In this document: positions 33,947-42,762 of the stretch, piece by piece | How the letters are laid out: every line of letters starts with the position of its first letter | Numbering within the stretch: position 1 is the stretch's first letter | Origin: Bacteroidaceae bacterium | Lineage (GTDB): Bacteria; Bacteroidota; Bacteroidia; Bacteroidales; Bacteroidaceae | Length of the DNA: 64,000 nt | NCBI GenBank assembly: GCA_024401215.1 | Contig: JAKSLL010000007.1 | Span: 21,169 to 85,168 of the forward strand | Direction: 5' to 3' | Position numbers and translations under genes: made by a program | The notes under the pieces: generated by a model | The model's database searches: none | The model's input: only the letters and a program-made list of their open reading frames with translations | What the model was told of the DNA's origin: nothing

Positions 33947-34864
33947 TTACAACTTGGCCTCCCAAATAATGATATTTAAAAGATCGTAAAGACAACTCTT
34001 CAGTAGGTATGGGGCGTTCCCTAGTCTTGTATCTCTAGCAACAACGAGATTAGGGGAAGTGGCATGGTAATGCGAGCCATTCTGTGCAATCATGGTCAAG
34101 CTGTGAAATGCACGCTGAATGTACAAAGGAACTTCTTGGTTTTTACCCATATATAGACTTCTTTTGTTTATAGTGTCGTCAACATATTCATTCTTTAATT
34201 TTACGAAATCATCCATGATGCCGGATTTTTCTAATTTTGTGTAGAGTGCAACCTCTAACAACTTTCGAATCTCATTATAAAGGGTGTCATTTTTGTAATC
34301 GTTGTCCGAATCTATGTTTTTAATGAGACTGAAAACAATATTTTGATCTTCTTTGCTCCACTCCATTTCTTCCATAGCATTGAATATGTTTTCATATTTC
34401 TTATATGTTGCATAAATGGTAGACTGTTTTGCGGCTTCCTTTATATCTTTAAAAAGGACATTAACATCATCTGGCTTGTTATACACCTCTTTTGATTGGA
34501 TATCAGCATCTTTGATGAAATATCTTTTTGCATCAGAAATAGTAACCGGATCAGCAGAAAAAACGAAGATAAAAGGTTCTACACGATTGTTGTGCTCTCT
34601 TCTAAAATACTCAATTCTTCTTCTCATACTGAGATAGTCTTGGTTTTCATTCCCTTCAATAGCTTGATCATTTCTTACATCAAGGATGATGGCAATCCAC
34701 TTTGATGGATTTTTTTCAATTTCGCTATATGCTTCATTGTATGTGGCGAATGGGGTTATGTCAATGCCCTCATCGTAAGCACTATTAACGAAAGATTTGC
34801 AGAAATCAGTTTCTGTTCCATCTGGATTTATAATTAGGTCATCAACCCATAACACATTTATCAT
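33947..34864 (-). CDS. Receiver-domain protein with HEPN-like C-terminal region
   Basis: This 305-aa protein begins with a response-regulator receiver-like domain (about 1-140): the acidic pair VDD (8-9), the putative phosphorylated Asp in IILDVRND (D62), Ser in FVFSADP (S103) and Lys in YNKPDD (K130). There is no DNA-binding domain. The C-terminal region (about 155-305) is all-helical, with EIRKLLEVALYTKL and RAFHSLTMIAQNGSHYHATSPN, a layout reminiscent of HEPN-type RNase or Abi-like domains, although the usual R-x4-6-H is not strict. The ATG overlaps the kinase stop (ATGA). It is probably the phosphorylation target and output of the kinase. Confidence 0.6.
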   Translation of the reverse strand: MINVLWVDDLIINPDGTETDFCKSFVNSAYDEGIDITPFATYNEAYSEIEKNPSKWIAIILDVRNDQAIEGNENQDYLSMRRRIEYFRREHNNRVEPFIFVFSADPVTISDAKRYFIKDADIQSKEVYNKPDDVNVLFKDIKEAAKQSTIYATYKKYENIFNAMEEMEWSKEDQNIVFSLIKNIDSDNDYKNDTLYNEIRKLLEVALYTKLEKSGIMDDFVKLKNEYVDDTINKRSLYMGKNQEVPLYIQRAFHSLTMIAQNGSHYHATSPNLVVARDTRLGNAPYLLKSCLYDLLNIIIWEAKL

Positions 34865-37296
34865 ATCTTTCCATAATTAAAATAATTAAATATTGGCAAT
34901 GAAATTCTAACACACACAGACCAAGCATCTTCACTCAAGGGTAGCGTAACATCGCCTCCCATAGCGTTGGCTGTCTCTTTAACATCTGCTCCTCCAATTC
35001 CTGAGTGTCCTGTTGAACCTGCAACACTTCCTCTTTTAAAATAGATTTCACGTGCATATTCATTCATAGGGGCACCGTTATTCTTTACATCGAGTACACA
35101 GTTACCATTTCCGTCTTTGTCAATGGAAATCTCAACCATGTAATCGTTTCTTGACTTATCGACAAAACCATGTCTTACAGCATTACTCACGATATTACGT
35201 AGAATGCTATTTATCATGTTTGTTGAACCATTGACGTATATGATTTCTTCAGGAACTTTCAAACTTATTTTGAAGGTCTGTTCGCTTCCTGCATTCTTTT
35301 CAAAATCCTTTATTGTAGCAACGATGTCAACAGGCTTAAGATTACCCTTATCAACAGTCCTTGTCAAATCATGAAGACTTTCGCTTACAGTAGAAATGCA
35401 TCTTGACAGTCTCGACAGAATTTCTGAAACTTTCTCATTTTTACCTCTGATAGTGTCAAGAGTAATTCCCTCTGGATGTTTTAAGAGAATCTTATAAATA
35501 GCATCAATATCATTTTTTACAGGGACCAACTCGTTACCTATACGATGCTTGATGTTGCGTATGTGTTCCTCGTTTAACCAGGTCTTATCTGCAAGTAGCA
35601 TCTCCAATGCTCTTTCACGTTCAATAGCAGATGCATTAATGAATTGAGCATCAGAAACCTCCTTTCTTTGCTGCTCACGTGAAGGAATCTGAATCATTGT
35701 AGGTATGCCTACAATCTTGTCTTCTGGAGTATATAAAACATTCTTGCCAATATCTGAGTCAAAATAACAGTCTGCGTATCGGAACTGTTTGCGATCCCAA
35801 AAACCGCTGCTAAAAGCTCTTTCCATGTCACCTTTAGCACAAAGAATTTGTACATACTCAGGGGTCAAGATCTCTTTATTAAGGTCAAGAACAGCGAACT
35901 GATGTCCAACAACGACAGGGCTGTCTGTTGATGCTTCAACATAACAACATTGAATTTTCTCATCACCGACGAAGAATAATAGTTTGTCCTCTGTCAAAAT
36001 CTTATAAGAACCAGAAATTTCAAATTCATCCAAAAGTGCGTAATTCTTAACGCCCTTCAGATAATCTTGCTGCATATCCTTCATTTGAAAGACACGATAA
36101 CGTCCCGACATTTTCTTGTCCTCAACACCAGACTTGGGTACCGAGAACAAATCACTGAATGAATATGCCTTTCCTTTATGACCTGTAAGCAAGTCTGATG
36201 TGACATCAAAATTATAGTTGATGCTTACAACATCATCATGTGACAACTTGTTGTGCAGTGTCAAAAAGTTATCTCTTATGGAGGCTGAATGCTGGAAACA
36301 GCTTACAAAGTTGAAGAGATCGTTCTCTGAAACTCCTTGCGCATGAAGTATGTAGATATCTGCGAACACATCATATCCACCTACATAGATTTCAAGCAAA
36401 GATTCATCGATCATCTTCTTCCTAAAATCATACATCTCTTCTGAAGCTAATTTATGCTCGGTGTCCACCAGAATGATTCGTCCACTTTCATTGGCAAGAG
36501 GTACTAATTGATTGAAGAAATCTAAAATACCATCATATGACTGGTCCTTGCAAGAAGAAAGCCTTGCAACAATTGTACCGTATAATTCCTCAGGATGCAG
36601 TTCTCCCAACATTTCAATTCGATAGACCTCAGATTCTACACCTGTTAGGTCTCGAATAACTTTTGAAATCATATATGCTTTCTCTTTGGATACAACCTTT
36701 GTGCTCTTACCAAAGAAATCCGTATCAATTTCCAAAGTTCTTTCTCCGTCCCATCCATCGTATGAAGAAATAAGATGGAATACTTCCTCCTCGTAAAAAA
36801 AACCAATATGCAATTTTTTATTGCAACTGATGTATTCTGAATATATATCTTTCAGAGCTAGTATTGAAACATTACAAGGATCAATCGGCATTTCATGCTG
36901 TATATACGAATCAATGATTGCAGAATCTGAGCTGTTCTTTAGAGCGAATTTCTCTTTCCAACATGTAAAAAGTAATGCCAAAGCAAAATCTTTGTCTTTG
37001 CAATCTTGGATGAATTTTGTTAAGCACTTTCCATGATAATACTCTTTCACAAGTGCCAGACTCTTACGAATGTCACCAATAGACTCGGACTTATCACCCC
37101 ATGTATTTTTAAGTTCCGCGTCAGAAAGAGATTCTTTCTCTTCAATCTTTTTAATCTTCATTTTTATGCCTTGGGTGATATTAGCAATTTTCTTCTCACC
37201 AATGGTCGTAAACATGAAATCACGAGTATTGTATTTCTCACGAAGGGTTTCAACGTAGAGTTTGCACTGAAGGTCACGAACTGTCATCTTTTCCAT
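34861..37296 (-). CDS. Histidine kinase fused to degenerate type I restriction (HsdM/HsdS)-like sensor
   Basis: This 811-aa soluble protein has no membrane segment. Residues about 160-320 read like an HsdM methylase without its active motif: the order TGVESEVYRIEMLGEL, then ILDFFNQLVPLANESGRIILVDTE, then FRKKMIDESLLEIYVGGYDVFADIYIL follows the methylase pattern, but NPPY is absent. Residues about 375-555 resemble an HsdS target-recognition domain (SGRYRVFQMKD, KLLFFVGDEK, YVEASTDSPVVVGHQFAVLDL, MIQIPSREQQRKEV). Residues 568-650 form a dimerisation helix with a candidate phospho-His (H584, KHRIGNEL). Residues 690-805 form the HATPase: N-box ILRNIVSNAVRHGF, DVKNNGAP, and GHSGIGGADVKETANAMGG. 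The next gene encodes a receiver protein. Its promoter is duplicated at the helicase gene. Confidence 0.65.
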   Translation of the reverse strand: MEKMTVRDLQCKLYVETLREKYNTRDFMFTTIGEKKIANITQGIKMKIKKIEEKESLSDAELKNTWGDKSESIGDIRKSLALVKEYYHGKCLTKFIQDCKDKDFALALLFTCWKEKFALKNSSDSAIIDSYIQHEMPIDPCNVSILALKDIYSEYISCNKKLHIGFFYEEEVFHLISSYDGWDGERTLEIDTDFFGKSTKVVSKEKAYMISKVIRDLTGVESEVYRIEMLGELHPEELYGTIVARLSSCKDQSYDGILDFFNQLVPLANESGRIILVDTEHKLASEEMYDFRKKMIDESLLEIYVGGYDVFADIYILHAQGVSENDLFNFVSCFQHSASIRDNFLTLHNKLSHDDVVSINYNFDVTSDLLTGHKGKAYSFSDLFSVPKSGVEDKKMSGRYRVFQMKDMQQDYLKGVKNYALLDEFEISGSYKILTEDKLLFFVGDEKIQCCYVEASTDSPVVVGHQFAVLDLNKEILTPEYVQILCAKGDMERAFSSGFWDRKQFRYADCYFDSDIGKNVLYTPEDKIVGIPTMIQIPSREQQRKEVSDAQFINASAIERERALEMLLADKTWLNEEHIRNIKHRIGNELVPVKNDIDAIYKILLKHPEGITLDTIRGKNEKVSEILSRLSRCISTVSESLHDLTRTVDKGNLKPVDIVATIKDFEKNAGSEQTFKISLKVPEEIIYVNGSTNMINSILRNIVSNAVRHGFVDKSRNDYMVEISIDKDGNGNCVLDVKNNGAPMNEYAREIYFKRGSVAGSTGHSGIGGADVKETANAMGGDVTLPLSEDAWSVCVRISLPIFNYFNYGKI

Positions 37297-37331
37297 ATCG
37301 AACTAAAAACTTAAATTAAACATTGGTAATT

Positions 37332-37415
37332 CGGAATTGCGATGCAAAATTATTGAGTTTTTATCGTCCTACCTAAACATTCTTCAAGTGTATTGGTTCC
37401 TATCATTTTGGAACC
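37332..37415 (-). promoter_or_regulatory. Shared 84-bp promoter region, copy at the kinase gene
   Basis: The minus strand has the perfect inverted repeat GGTTCC-AAAATGATA-GGAACC, then conserved spacer blocks (TTTAGGTAGGACGATAAAA) and the -7 box TAATTTTG at 37352-37345 followed by GCATCGCAATTCCGA. The region lies right after the WYL gene. Confidence 0.7.
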
Positions 37416-37421
37416 ATTCCA

Positions 37422-38543
37422 CTACTCTTTCTTAGGGTACAAAGTGGCTAAATCATGCACTCGTTGTATCATTTTGTCTCTAACAGTTTCAGGTGAGACA
37501 ACCTCCAATCCTGCTCCCATCTGTAGTATGCGTCCGTAGAATTCGTTGTTCGGCTCAACATCTACAGAGAATTCTGCATACTCGCCATCGTCATATTGCG
37601 CGTATGGCTTAACAACGGTGTAAGTCTGATGAAGTGGCTTTGTGTCCATCAGCTTATAGATATATAATGATCGAGCACGAATAACAATATGTTCCTTATG
37701 TGCATCCTTCTTATGACTCACACCAACGATGTCCTTGAAGAACTCTTCATAGAAATACTTTGGTGCAGGAACATATTCCACTCTCGCCCTCTCACGAGGC
37801 TTTGATTGTATTCTGTCAAGAGCTATGTTATAGCCATATTCTGGTTCTCTCCCTTCTGCATGACCGAAAAGATGCCATCTGCCATTATATTCCTTCAGGT
37901 AGTGTGGGTGGAACATTAGCGTGACCTCTTCCTCATCGAATGGCTTGTAGTCAATCTCCAGTACCGTTTTGTTTGTGATGGCTTCATATAGCGATGGCAG
38001 GTATTCTATGTTGGTCAAGATACGATCAAGGCTTGCGCTTATTACTTGTTCGCCTTTTTGTCGTTTAGCTTTCATATCAAGCAAGTCCTGGCAATCCTTG
38101 AAGAAGTACTCCAACCATGATTTTGGGAAGAAACCAGCAGAATCCTGGCAGAACTTCCAGTACTGACGAAGGTTATTGATTGCCTTGGCATTTCGCATAT
38201 CCGCAAGAGGATCATTGTCTTTACCTACATAACGGAAACGCTTATTTCTGTTGTTGCCTTCCTCTTCAATACAATCTTTACCAACTCTTTCCTTGATGGC
38301 ATAACAAACCTCAGGGAATGCCTTCTTCAGTTCTCTTATACCCTTTTTTCTCTCATCATCATCTTTTGTATATTCATAATACTTTGACACAGAGTACTCC
38401 AATTGTGCAGATGATTCTAACCCTAAGTATTCAGCTAAAACATCAGCATAAGTAACCCATCGGTAACTCATCAGCCACCGATAGGTTATTATAGCAAATT
38501 CTGCCTTATAGCTCTCGCCATCAAAGAGGTTCTTTCGTTGCAT
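37422..38543 (-). CDS. WYL-domain transcriptional regulator
   Basis: I place the start at ATG 38543 (MQRKNLFDGESYKAEF, 373 aa); the frame is open to 38642, but that part overlaps a nuclease remnant. The N-terminal half holds a winged-helix-like region (WVTYADVLAEYLGLESSAQLEYSVSKYYEY). The WYL domain spans about 185-300, with LEIDYKPFDEEEVTLMFHPHYLKEYNGRWHLFGH and the following ALDRIQSKP. WYL proteins bind nucleic-acid or nucleotide ligands and often repress defence loci. The operator-like GGTTCC repeats lie directly downstream of this gene, at the kinase promoter, and also at the helicase promoter. It could control both; this is inference. Confidence 0.75.
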   Translation of the reverse strand: MQRKNLFDGESYKAEFAIITYRWLMSYRWVTYADVLAEYLGLESSAQLEYSVSKYYEYTKDDDERKKGIRELKKAFPEVCYAIKERVGKDCIEEEGNNRNKRFRYVGKDNDPLADMRNAKAINNLRQYWKFCQDSAGFFPKSWLEYFFKDCQDLLDMKAKRQKGEQVISASLDRILTNIEYLPSLYEAITNKTVLEIDYKPFDEEEVTLMFHPHYLKEYNGRWHLFGHAEGREPEYGYNIALDRIQSKPRERARVEYVPAPKYFYEEFFKDIVGVSHKKDAHKEHIVIRARSLYIYKLMDTKPLHQTYTVVKPYAQYDDGEYAEFSVDVEPNNEFYGRILQMGAGLEVVSPETVRDKMIQRVHDLATLYPKKE

Positions 38544-38670
38544 ACTTACCAGTCTTCTTTGAAAAACATTCTTTCCATTTGTCTTGTATTGCATTAGGGA
38601 TGTTGTAGAGGAAATCATATCCTGTAAGTTTTTCAACATCATCTACAAACATAGCATAACGGCGCACATG
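38521..38670 (-). pseudogene. C-terminal remnant of a DNA/RNA non-specific endonuclease
   Basis: The frame ending at 38521 encodes HVRRYAMFVDDVEKLTGYDFLYNIP and about 25 more residues. RRYAM-VD-VE-LTG-DF is the C-terminal signature of NUC1-type secreted nucleases. Everything upstream, including the catalytic DRGH motif, is missing. It overlaps the extended start of the WYL frame. Confidence 0.6.
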
Positions 38671-38757
38671 AAAACTTCCGTGACAAACGGAGGACGTGCT
38701 AACCGAAAGATAGTGCATACATGATACAAAAAATTGTACAAAGATATGAAAATGCAC

Positions 38758-39087
38758 GAAAAAAGGTTTAACTATTTATGTTTTTTTTCGTTTTTTCAAA
38801 AAAATTGCTGTGATTGTACAAGATAGCAACCATTCATTCAAACATATCAATGTATATTAGAGAACATAAATACACATCATCAGGGTAAACAATAAACGTA
38901 TATTACACACACTCTAACTCCCACATTATGGAGAGAATACCTTTATTTGGAGGATTTGTCAAAAGTCTAAGGTTTTCAAAGTCACACCTCTCTCTCCCTA
39001 ACCTTCTTTTTCGCTCTCAACCGCATCTGTATCTCTTTCATAACTCGTTTTTTGCTTTTTTCCACACATTATATAAAAAATAGTTTG
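38758..39087. other. Intergenic region before tyrS, no gene seen
   Basis: This AT-rich stretch includes poly-T tracts and a CT-rich part (38980-39050). No RNA gene or repeat was recognised. Confidence 0.4.
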
Positions 39088-39095
39088 TACCTTTG
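39088..39095 (+). promoter_or_regulatory. -7 box for tyrS
   Basis: TACCTTTG followed by GCAC lies 40 bases before the start at 39136. Confidence 0.6.
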
Positions 39096-39135
39096 CACAA
39101 CAAATTTCATTACTAGATTACAAAACATACACAAT

Positions 39136-40428
39136 ATGAAAGATTTTATAGAAGAACTCACCTGGCGTGGCATGATCCATCAGATGATGCCTGGTACAGA
39201 CGAACTCCTTAAAAAGGAAGTCACTACAGCATATCTGGGCATCGACCCTACTGCTGACTCTCTCCACATCGGTCACCTCTGCGGTGTCATGATGCTTCGC
39301 CACTTCCAGCGCTGCGGACATAAGCCTCTCGCTCTCGTTGGCGGCGCAACAGGTATGATTGGCGACCCTTCTGGCAAGAGCCAGGAGCGTAACCTCCTCG
39401 ACGAGGAGACTCTCGCCCACAACGTGAAGTGCATCAAGGCACAGCTCTCTCGCTTCCTTGACTTCGAAAGCGATGCGCCAAACAAGGCAGAGCTTGTAAA
39501 CAACTACGACTGGATGAAGAATTTCACCTTCCTCGATTTCGCACGCGACATCGGCAAGCACATCACCGTAAACTACATGATGGCAAAGGAGTCTGTGCAG
39601 AAGCGACTCAATGGTGAAGCACGCGACGGACTGTCTTTCACAGAGTTTACATACCAGCTCCTTCAAGGTTATGACTTCCTCTATCTCTACGAGCACAAGG
39701 GATGTCGCCTCCAGCTCGGCGGCGCTGACCAGTGGGGCAATATCACCACAGGTTCAGAGCTTATCCGACGCACTAACGGCGGTGAATGCTTCGCCCTCAC
39801 TTGTCCTCTTGTCACTAAGAGCGACGGACGCAAGTTCGGCAAGACAGAAAGCGGAAATGTGTGGCTCGACCGTGAGCGCACATCACCATACCAGTTCTAC
39901 CAGTTCTGGCTCAACGTGCCTGACGAGGACGCAAAGAAGTACATCAAGATTTTCACTTCACTCGAAAAGGAAGAGATTGACGCACTTATCGCAGAGCAGG
40001 ATGCTGACCCAGGCAGACGCGTCTTGCAGAAGAAACTCGCTGAAGAGGTGACAGTAATGGTTCACAGCCGCGAAGACTACAATATGGCAGTAGAGGCAAG
40101 TAACATACTTTTCGGCAAGTCAACAAAAGACAGCCTCCTCAAGCTCGATGAGCAGACACTCCTTGATGTTTTTGCCGGCGTTCCTCACGCTGAGGTAGAA
40201 AAGGCAAACATCATTGGCAAGCCAGCAGCAGATCTCCTCACTGCAGATGTGCCTATGTTCCCATCAAAGGGAGAGATGCGCACACTCGTCAAAGGTGGCG
40301 GTGTAAGCCTCAACAAGGAGAAACTCAGCGATGCCAACTACGCCATCCAAGAGTCTGACCTCCTCGACGGCAAGTACCTCCTGGCACAGCAGGGCAAGAA
40401 GAAGTACTACCTCGTAATTGCCAAGTAA
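39136..40428 (+). CDS. tyrS: Tyrosyl-tRNA synthetase
   Basis: The start at ATG 39136 ([16 protein letters not shown]) gives 430 aa, the family length; an earlier ATG at 39052 lies upstream of the promoter. The class I catalytic core shows the HIGH motif as HIGH in [16 protein letters not shown], the ATP-binding [14 protein letters not shown], and the KMSKS loop as KFGKT in [13 protein letters not shown]. The last 90 residues form the S4-like tRNA-binding domain ([20 protein letters not shown]). The enzyme charges tRNA-Tyr. hisS follows after a terminator. Confidence 0.95.
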   Translation: MKDFIEELTWRGMIHQMMPGTDELLKKEVTTAYLGIDPTADSLHIGHLCGVMMLRHFQRCGHKPLALVGGATGMIGDPSGKSQERNLLDEETLAHNVKCIKAQLSRFLDFESDAPNKAELVNNYDWMKNFTFLDFARDIGKHITVNYMMAKESVQKRLNGEARDGLSFTEFTYQLLQGYDFLYLYEHKGCRLQLGGADQWGNITTGSELIRRTNGGECFALTCPLVTKSDGRKFGKTESGNVWLDRERTSPYQFYQFWLNVPDEDAKKYIKIFTSLEKEEIDALIAEQDADPGRRVLQKKLAEEVTVMVHSREDYNMAVEASNILFGKSTKDSLLKLDEQTLLDVFAGVPHAEVEKANIIGKPAADLLTADVPMFPSKGEMRTLVKGGGVSLNKEKLSDANYAIQESDLLDGKYLLAQQGKKKYYLVIAK

Positions 40429-40470
40429 TATAGCCATCATGCATTGAGCATCAAAGGCGCAACACAATAA

Positions 40471-40505
40471 TCCCCTCCCTTCCTTATGAGGGGAGGGATT
40501 TTTGC
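40471..40505 (+). terminator. Terminator after tyrS
   Basis: CCCTCCC pairs with GGGAGGG around a short loop, followed by ATTTTT. Confidence 0.65.
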
Positions 40506-40533
40506 TTAACAACCAGTTTATAATATCAAACTC

Positions 40534-41889
40534 ATGGCTCAGAAACCATCTATTCCAAAAGGCACACGCGACTTCTCTACAACAGAGATGGCAAAGCGTA
40601 ACTACATATTCAACACCATCAAAGAAGTGTATGCCCTCTACGGCTTCCAGCAGATAGAGACGCCAGCAATGGAAAACCTCTCAACCCTCATGGGCAAGTA
40701 TGGCGAGGAAGGCGATAAGCTTCTTTTCAAAATTCTCAATTCAGGAGATTTCATGCATGGCATGACGGGTGAAGAGGTGGCAAACACCAGCACACTCCGC
40801 CTCGCAAGCAAATTCTGTGAGAAAGGACTTCGCTATGACCTCACCGTACCTTTCGCACGCTATGTCGTTCAGCACCGTGAAGAACTCACTCTCCCTTTCA
40901 AGCGCTATCAGATTCAACCAGTATGGCGTGCTGACCGCCCACAGAAAGGACGCTATCGCGAGTTTTACCAGTGCGACGCCGATGTTGTTGGTTCAGAATC
41001 CCTTCTCAATGAGGTGGAACTCATGCAGATTGTCGATACTGTATTTACAAAATTTGGTGTTCGTGTATGCATCAAAATCAACAACCGCAAAATACTCACT
41101 GGTATAGCTGAGATGATCGGTCAGGCTGACAAGATTGTTGACATAACAGTAGCCATCGACAAACTCGACAAGATAGGGCTTGACGCTGTCAATGCTGAAC
41201 TTGCTGACGACGGCATTCCTGCTGACGCAATAGAAAAGCTGCAGCCGATAATCAACCTCTCAGGCACAAACGCAGAGAAGCTGCAGACTATGAAGACTGT
41301 GCTTGCAGACAGCGAAATAGGCCTCAAGGGCGTTGCTGAATGCGAATACATACTCTCCAAGCTCGGCGACCTAAACAATCAGATAGAGCTCGACCTCACC
41401 CTCGCCCGCGGACTTAATTACTACACAGGAGCCATCTTCGAGGTCAAGGCACTCGATGTACAAATCGGTTCAATCACAGGTGGCGGACGCTACGACAACC
41501 TGACAGGCATCTTTGGAATGCCTGGACTCAGCGGCGTGGGCATCTCTTTCGGTGCAGACCGCATCTACGATGTTCTCAATCAGCTCGACCTATACCCACA
41601 GGAGGCTGTCAATGCCACACAGGTGCTCTTCGTCAACTTCGGCGAGGCTGAGGCAGACTTCTGCCTTCCTATACTTGCCACACTCCGCAAGGCAGGCATC
41701 CGATCAGAGATTTACCCCGACTCTGTGAAGATGAAAAAGCAGATGGCTTATGCCAATGCCAAGCAGATACCTTTTGTCGCTATTGTCGGCGAAAGCGAGA
41801 TGGCAGAAGGCAAGGTCAACCTGAAAAATATGATTACTGGCGAACAGAGCATGGTCAGCCCATCTGAGATTGCTTCTGTAATCGGATAG
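40534..41889 (+). CDS. hisS: Histidyl-tRNA synthetase
   Basis: This 451-aa class II synthetase shows motif 1 around [30 protein letters not shown], motif 2 as [26 protein letters not shown], the histidine-specific [14 protein letters not shown] and motif 3 near [15 protein letters not shown]. The C-terminal anticodon-binding domain (about 360-451) starts [18 protein letters not shown] 50-residue insertion between motif 2 and 3 ([21 protein letters not shown]) is usual for this phylum as I know it. The gene lies 28 bases after the tyrS terminator. Confidence 0.95.
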   Translation: MAQKPSIPKGTRDFSTTEMAKRNYIFNTIKEVYALYGFQQIETPAMENLSTLMGKYGEEGDKLLFKILNSGDFMHGMTGEEVANTSTLRLASKFCEKGLRYDLTVPFARYVVQHREELTLPFKRYQIQPVWRADRPQKGRYREFYQCDADVVGSESLLNEVELMQIVDTVFTKFGVRVCIKINNRKILTGIAEMIGQADKIVDITVAIDKLDKIGLDAVNAELADDGIPADAIEKLQPIINLSGTNAEKLQTMKTVLADSEIGLKGVAECEYILSKLGDLNNQIELDLTLARGLNYYTGAIFEVKALDVQIGSITGGGRYDNLTGIFGMPGLSGVGISFGADRIYDVLNQLDLYPQEAVNATQVLFVNFGEAEADFCLPILATLRKAGIRSEIYPDSVKMKKQMAYANAKQIPFVAIVGESEMAEGKVNLKNMITGEQSMVSPSEIASVIG

Positions 41890-41944
41890 CTGCCAAGGCC
41901 TTCAGGTTAAAAACATACCATTACACAACTTAATAATCTGTCTT

Positions 41945-42481
41945 ATGCGAAAGGTAATACTCATCTGCTTGTCGCTCATGTGCGGACTTTCAAGCTGGTC
42001 ACAGACTAAGCAAGAAAGCGTTATCATCCCTGAGGAGCAATTCTCTGTCTTTGGATGCACCCTCGACGACAAACCTGCTGTGGTAGTTGCAAACAGCAGC
42101 CTTAGAAAATTCAAGTCAAAGAATGTCTTCGGATGGACCTGCTCCCTTGTGATTGATTTCAAGGAAACAGCAGAGAACAATATGCCAACAAAAGAAGAGT
42201 TTGACTTTGTGCTTAACTACTTCGAGCAGCTTGACTCTGTGATAAGGGGCGATAAGAATCATCCCAACGCTCTTTTCCTCGCACGAGTAACTTGGAATGG
42301 CACCTTCGAGGCTATATGGCAAGTCAACAATCCAGAAATTGTCAGTCAATATCTGCAATCCATAATAGATGACAAGACATACCCTCGCGAGATGGATTAT
42401 CGCATAGAAAAAGACTCCAAATGGAAAAAAGTGAAATGGTATCTGCAGAAATTCCCTACAAATACGAAAACAGAATTATAA
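41945..42481 (+). CDS. Exported DUF695-like protein
   Basis: This 178-aa protein has a signal peptide (MRKVILICLSLMCGLSSWS). The mature part resembles DUF695: SLVIDFKETAENNMPTKEEFDFVLNYFEQL, ARVTWNGTFEAIWQVNNP, and the end IEKDSKWKKVKWYL. The function of the family is unknown. A strong terminator follows four bases later. Confidence 0.6.
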   Translation: MRKVILICLSLMCGLSSWSQTKQESVIIPEEQFSVFGCTLDDKPAVVVANSSLRKFKSKNVFGWTCSLVIDFKETAENNMPTKEEFDFVLNYFEQLDSVIRGDKNHPNALFLARVTWNGTFEAIWQVNNPEIVSQYLQSIIDDKTYPREMDYRIEKDSKWKKVKWYLQKFPTNTKTEL

Positions 42482-42484
42482 GAG

Positions 42485-42507
42485 AAGCCCCAATTAGGGG
42501 CTTTTTT
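42485..42507 (+). terminator. Terminator after the DUF695-like gene
   Basis: AGCCCC-AATT-GGGGCT followed by TTTTTT. Confidence 0.85.
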
Positions 42508-42616
42508 GTATATCCTACCCCAATATTACTCCATACAAAAGAGCTAAACAACGCAACCACAACTACTTGGCATAGCCAACCAAACTAAGTAATTCTGAAT
42601 CATAACTTCACGCCTT

Positions 42617-42703
42617 GTGTAACATTTGTAACACGCCTTGTGTAACACTTGTAACACACCGTATGTAACACGTGTAACACGCTGCATGTTACACGTGTTA
42701 CAT
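42617..42703. repeat. TGTAACA repeat array with terminal palindrome
   Basis: TGTAACA words occur about every 10 or 20 bases (around 42619, 42627, 42641, 42649, 42664 and 42673), several around CGCCTTG. The end forms a perfect hairpin: ATGTAACACGTGTAACA (42663-42679) and its complement (42687-42703). It lies just upstream of the HD-MsrA gene. It shares words and layout with the palindrome at 16423-16507. Confidence 0.7.
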
Positions 42704-42762
42704 CGAAGGAATGCAAGAAATTGCTGTATGGTACAGCAATACAACAACAAAACAACATAGCA

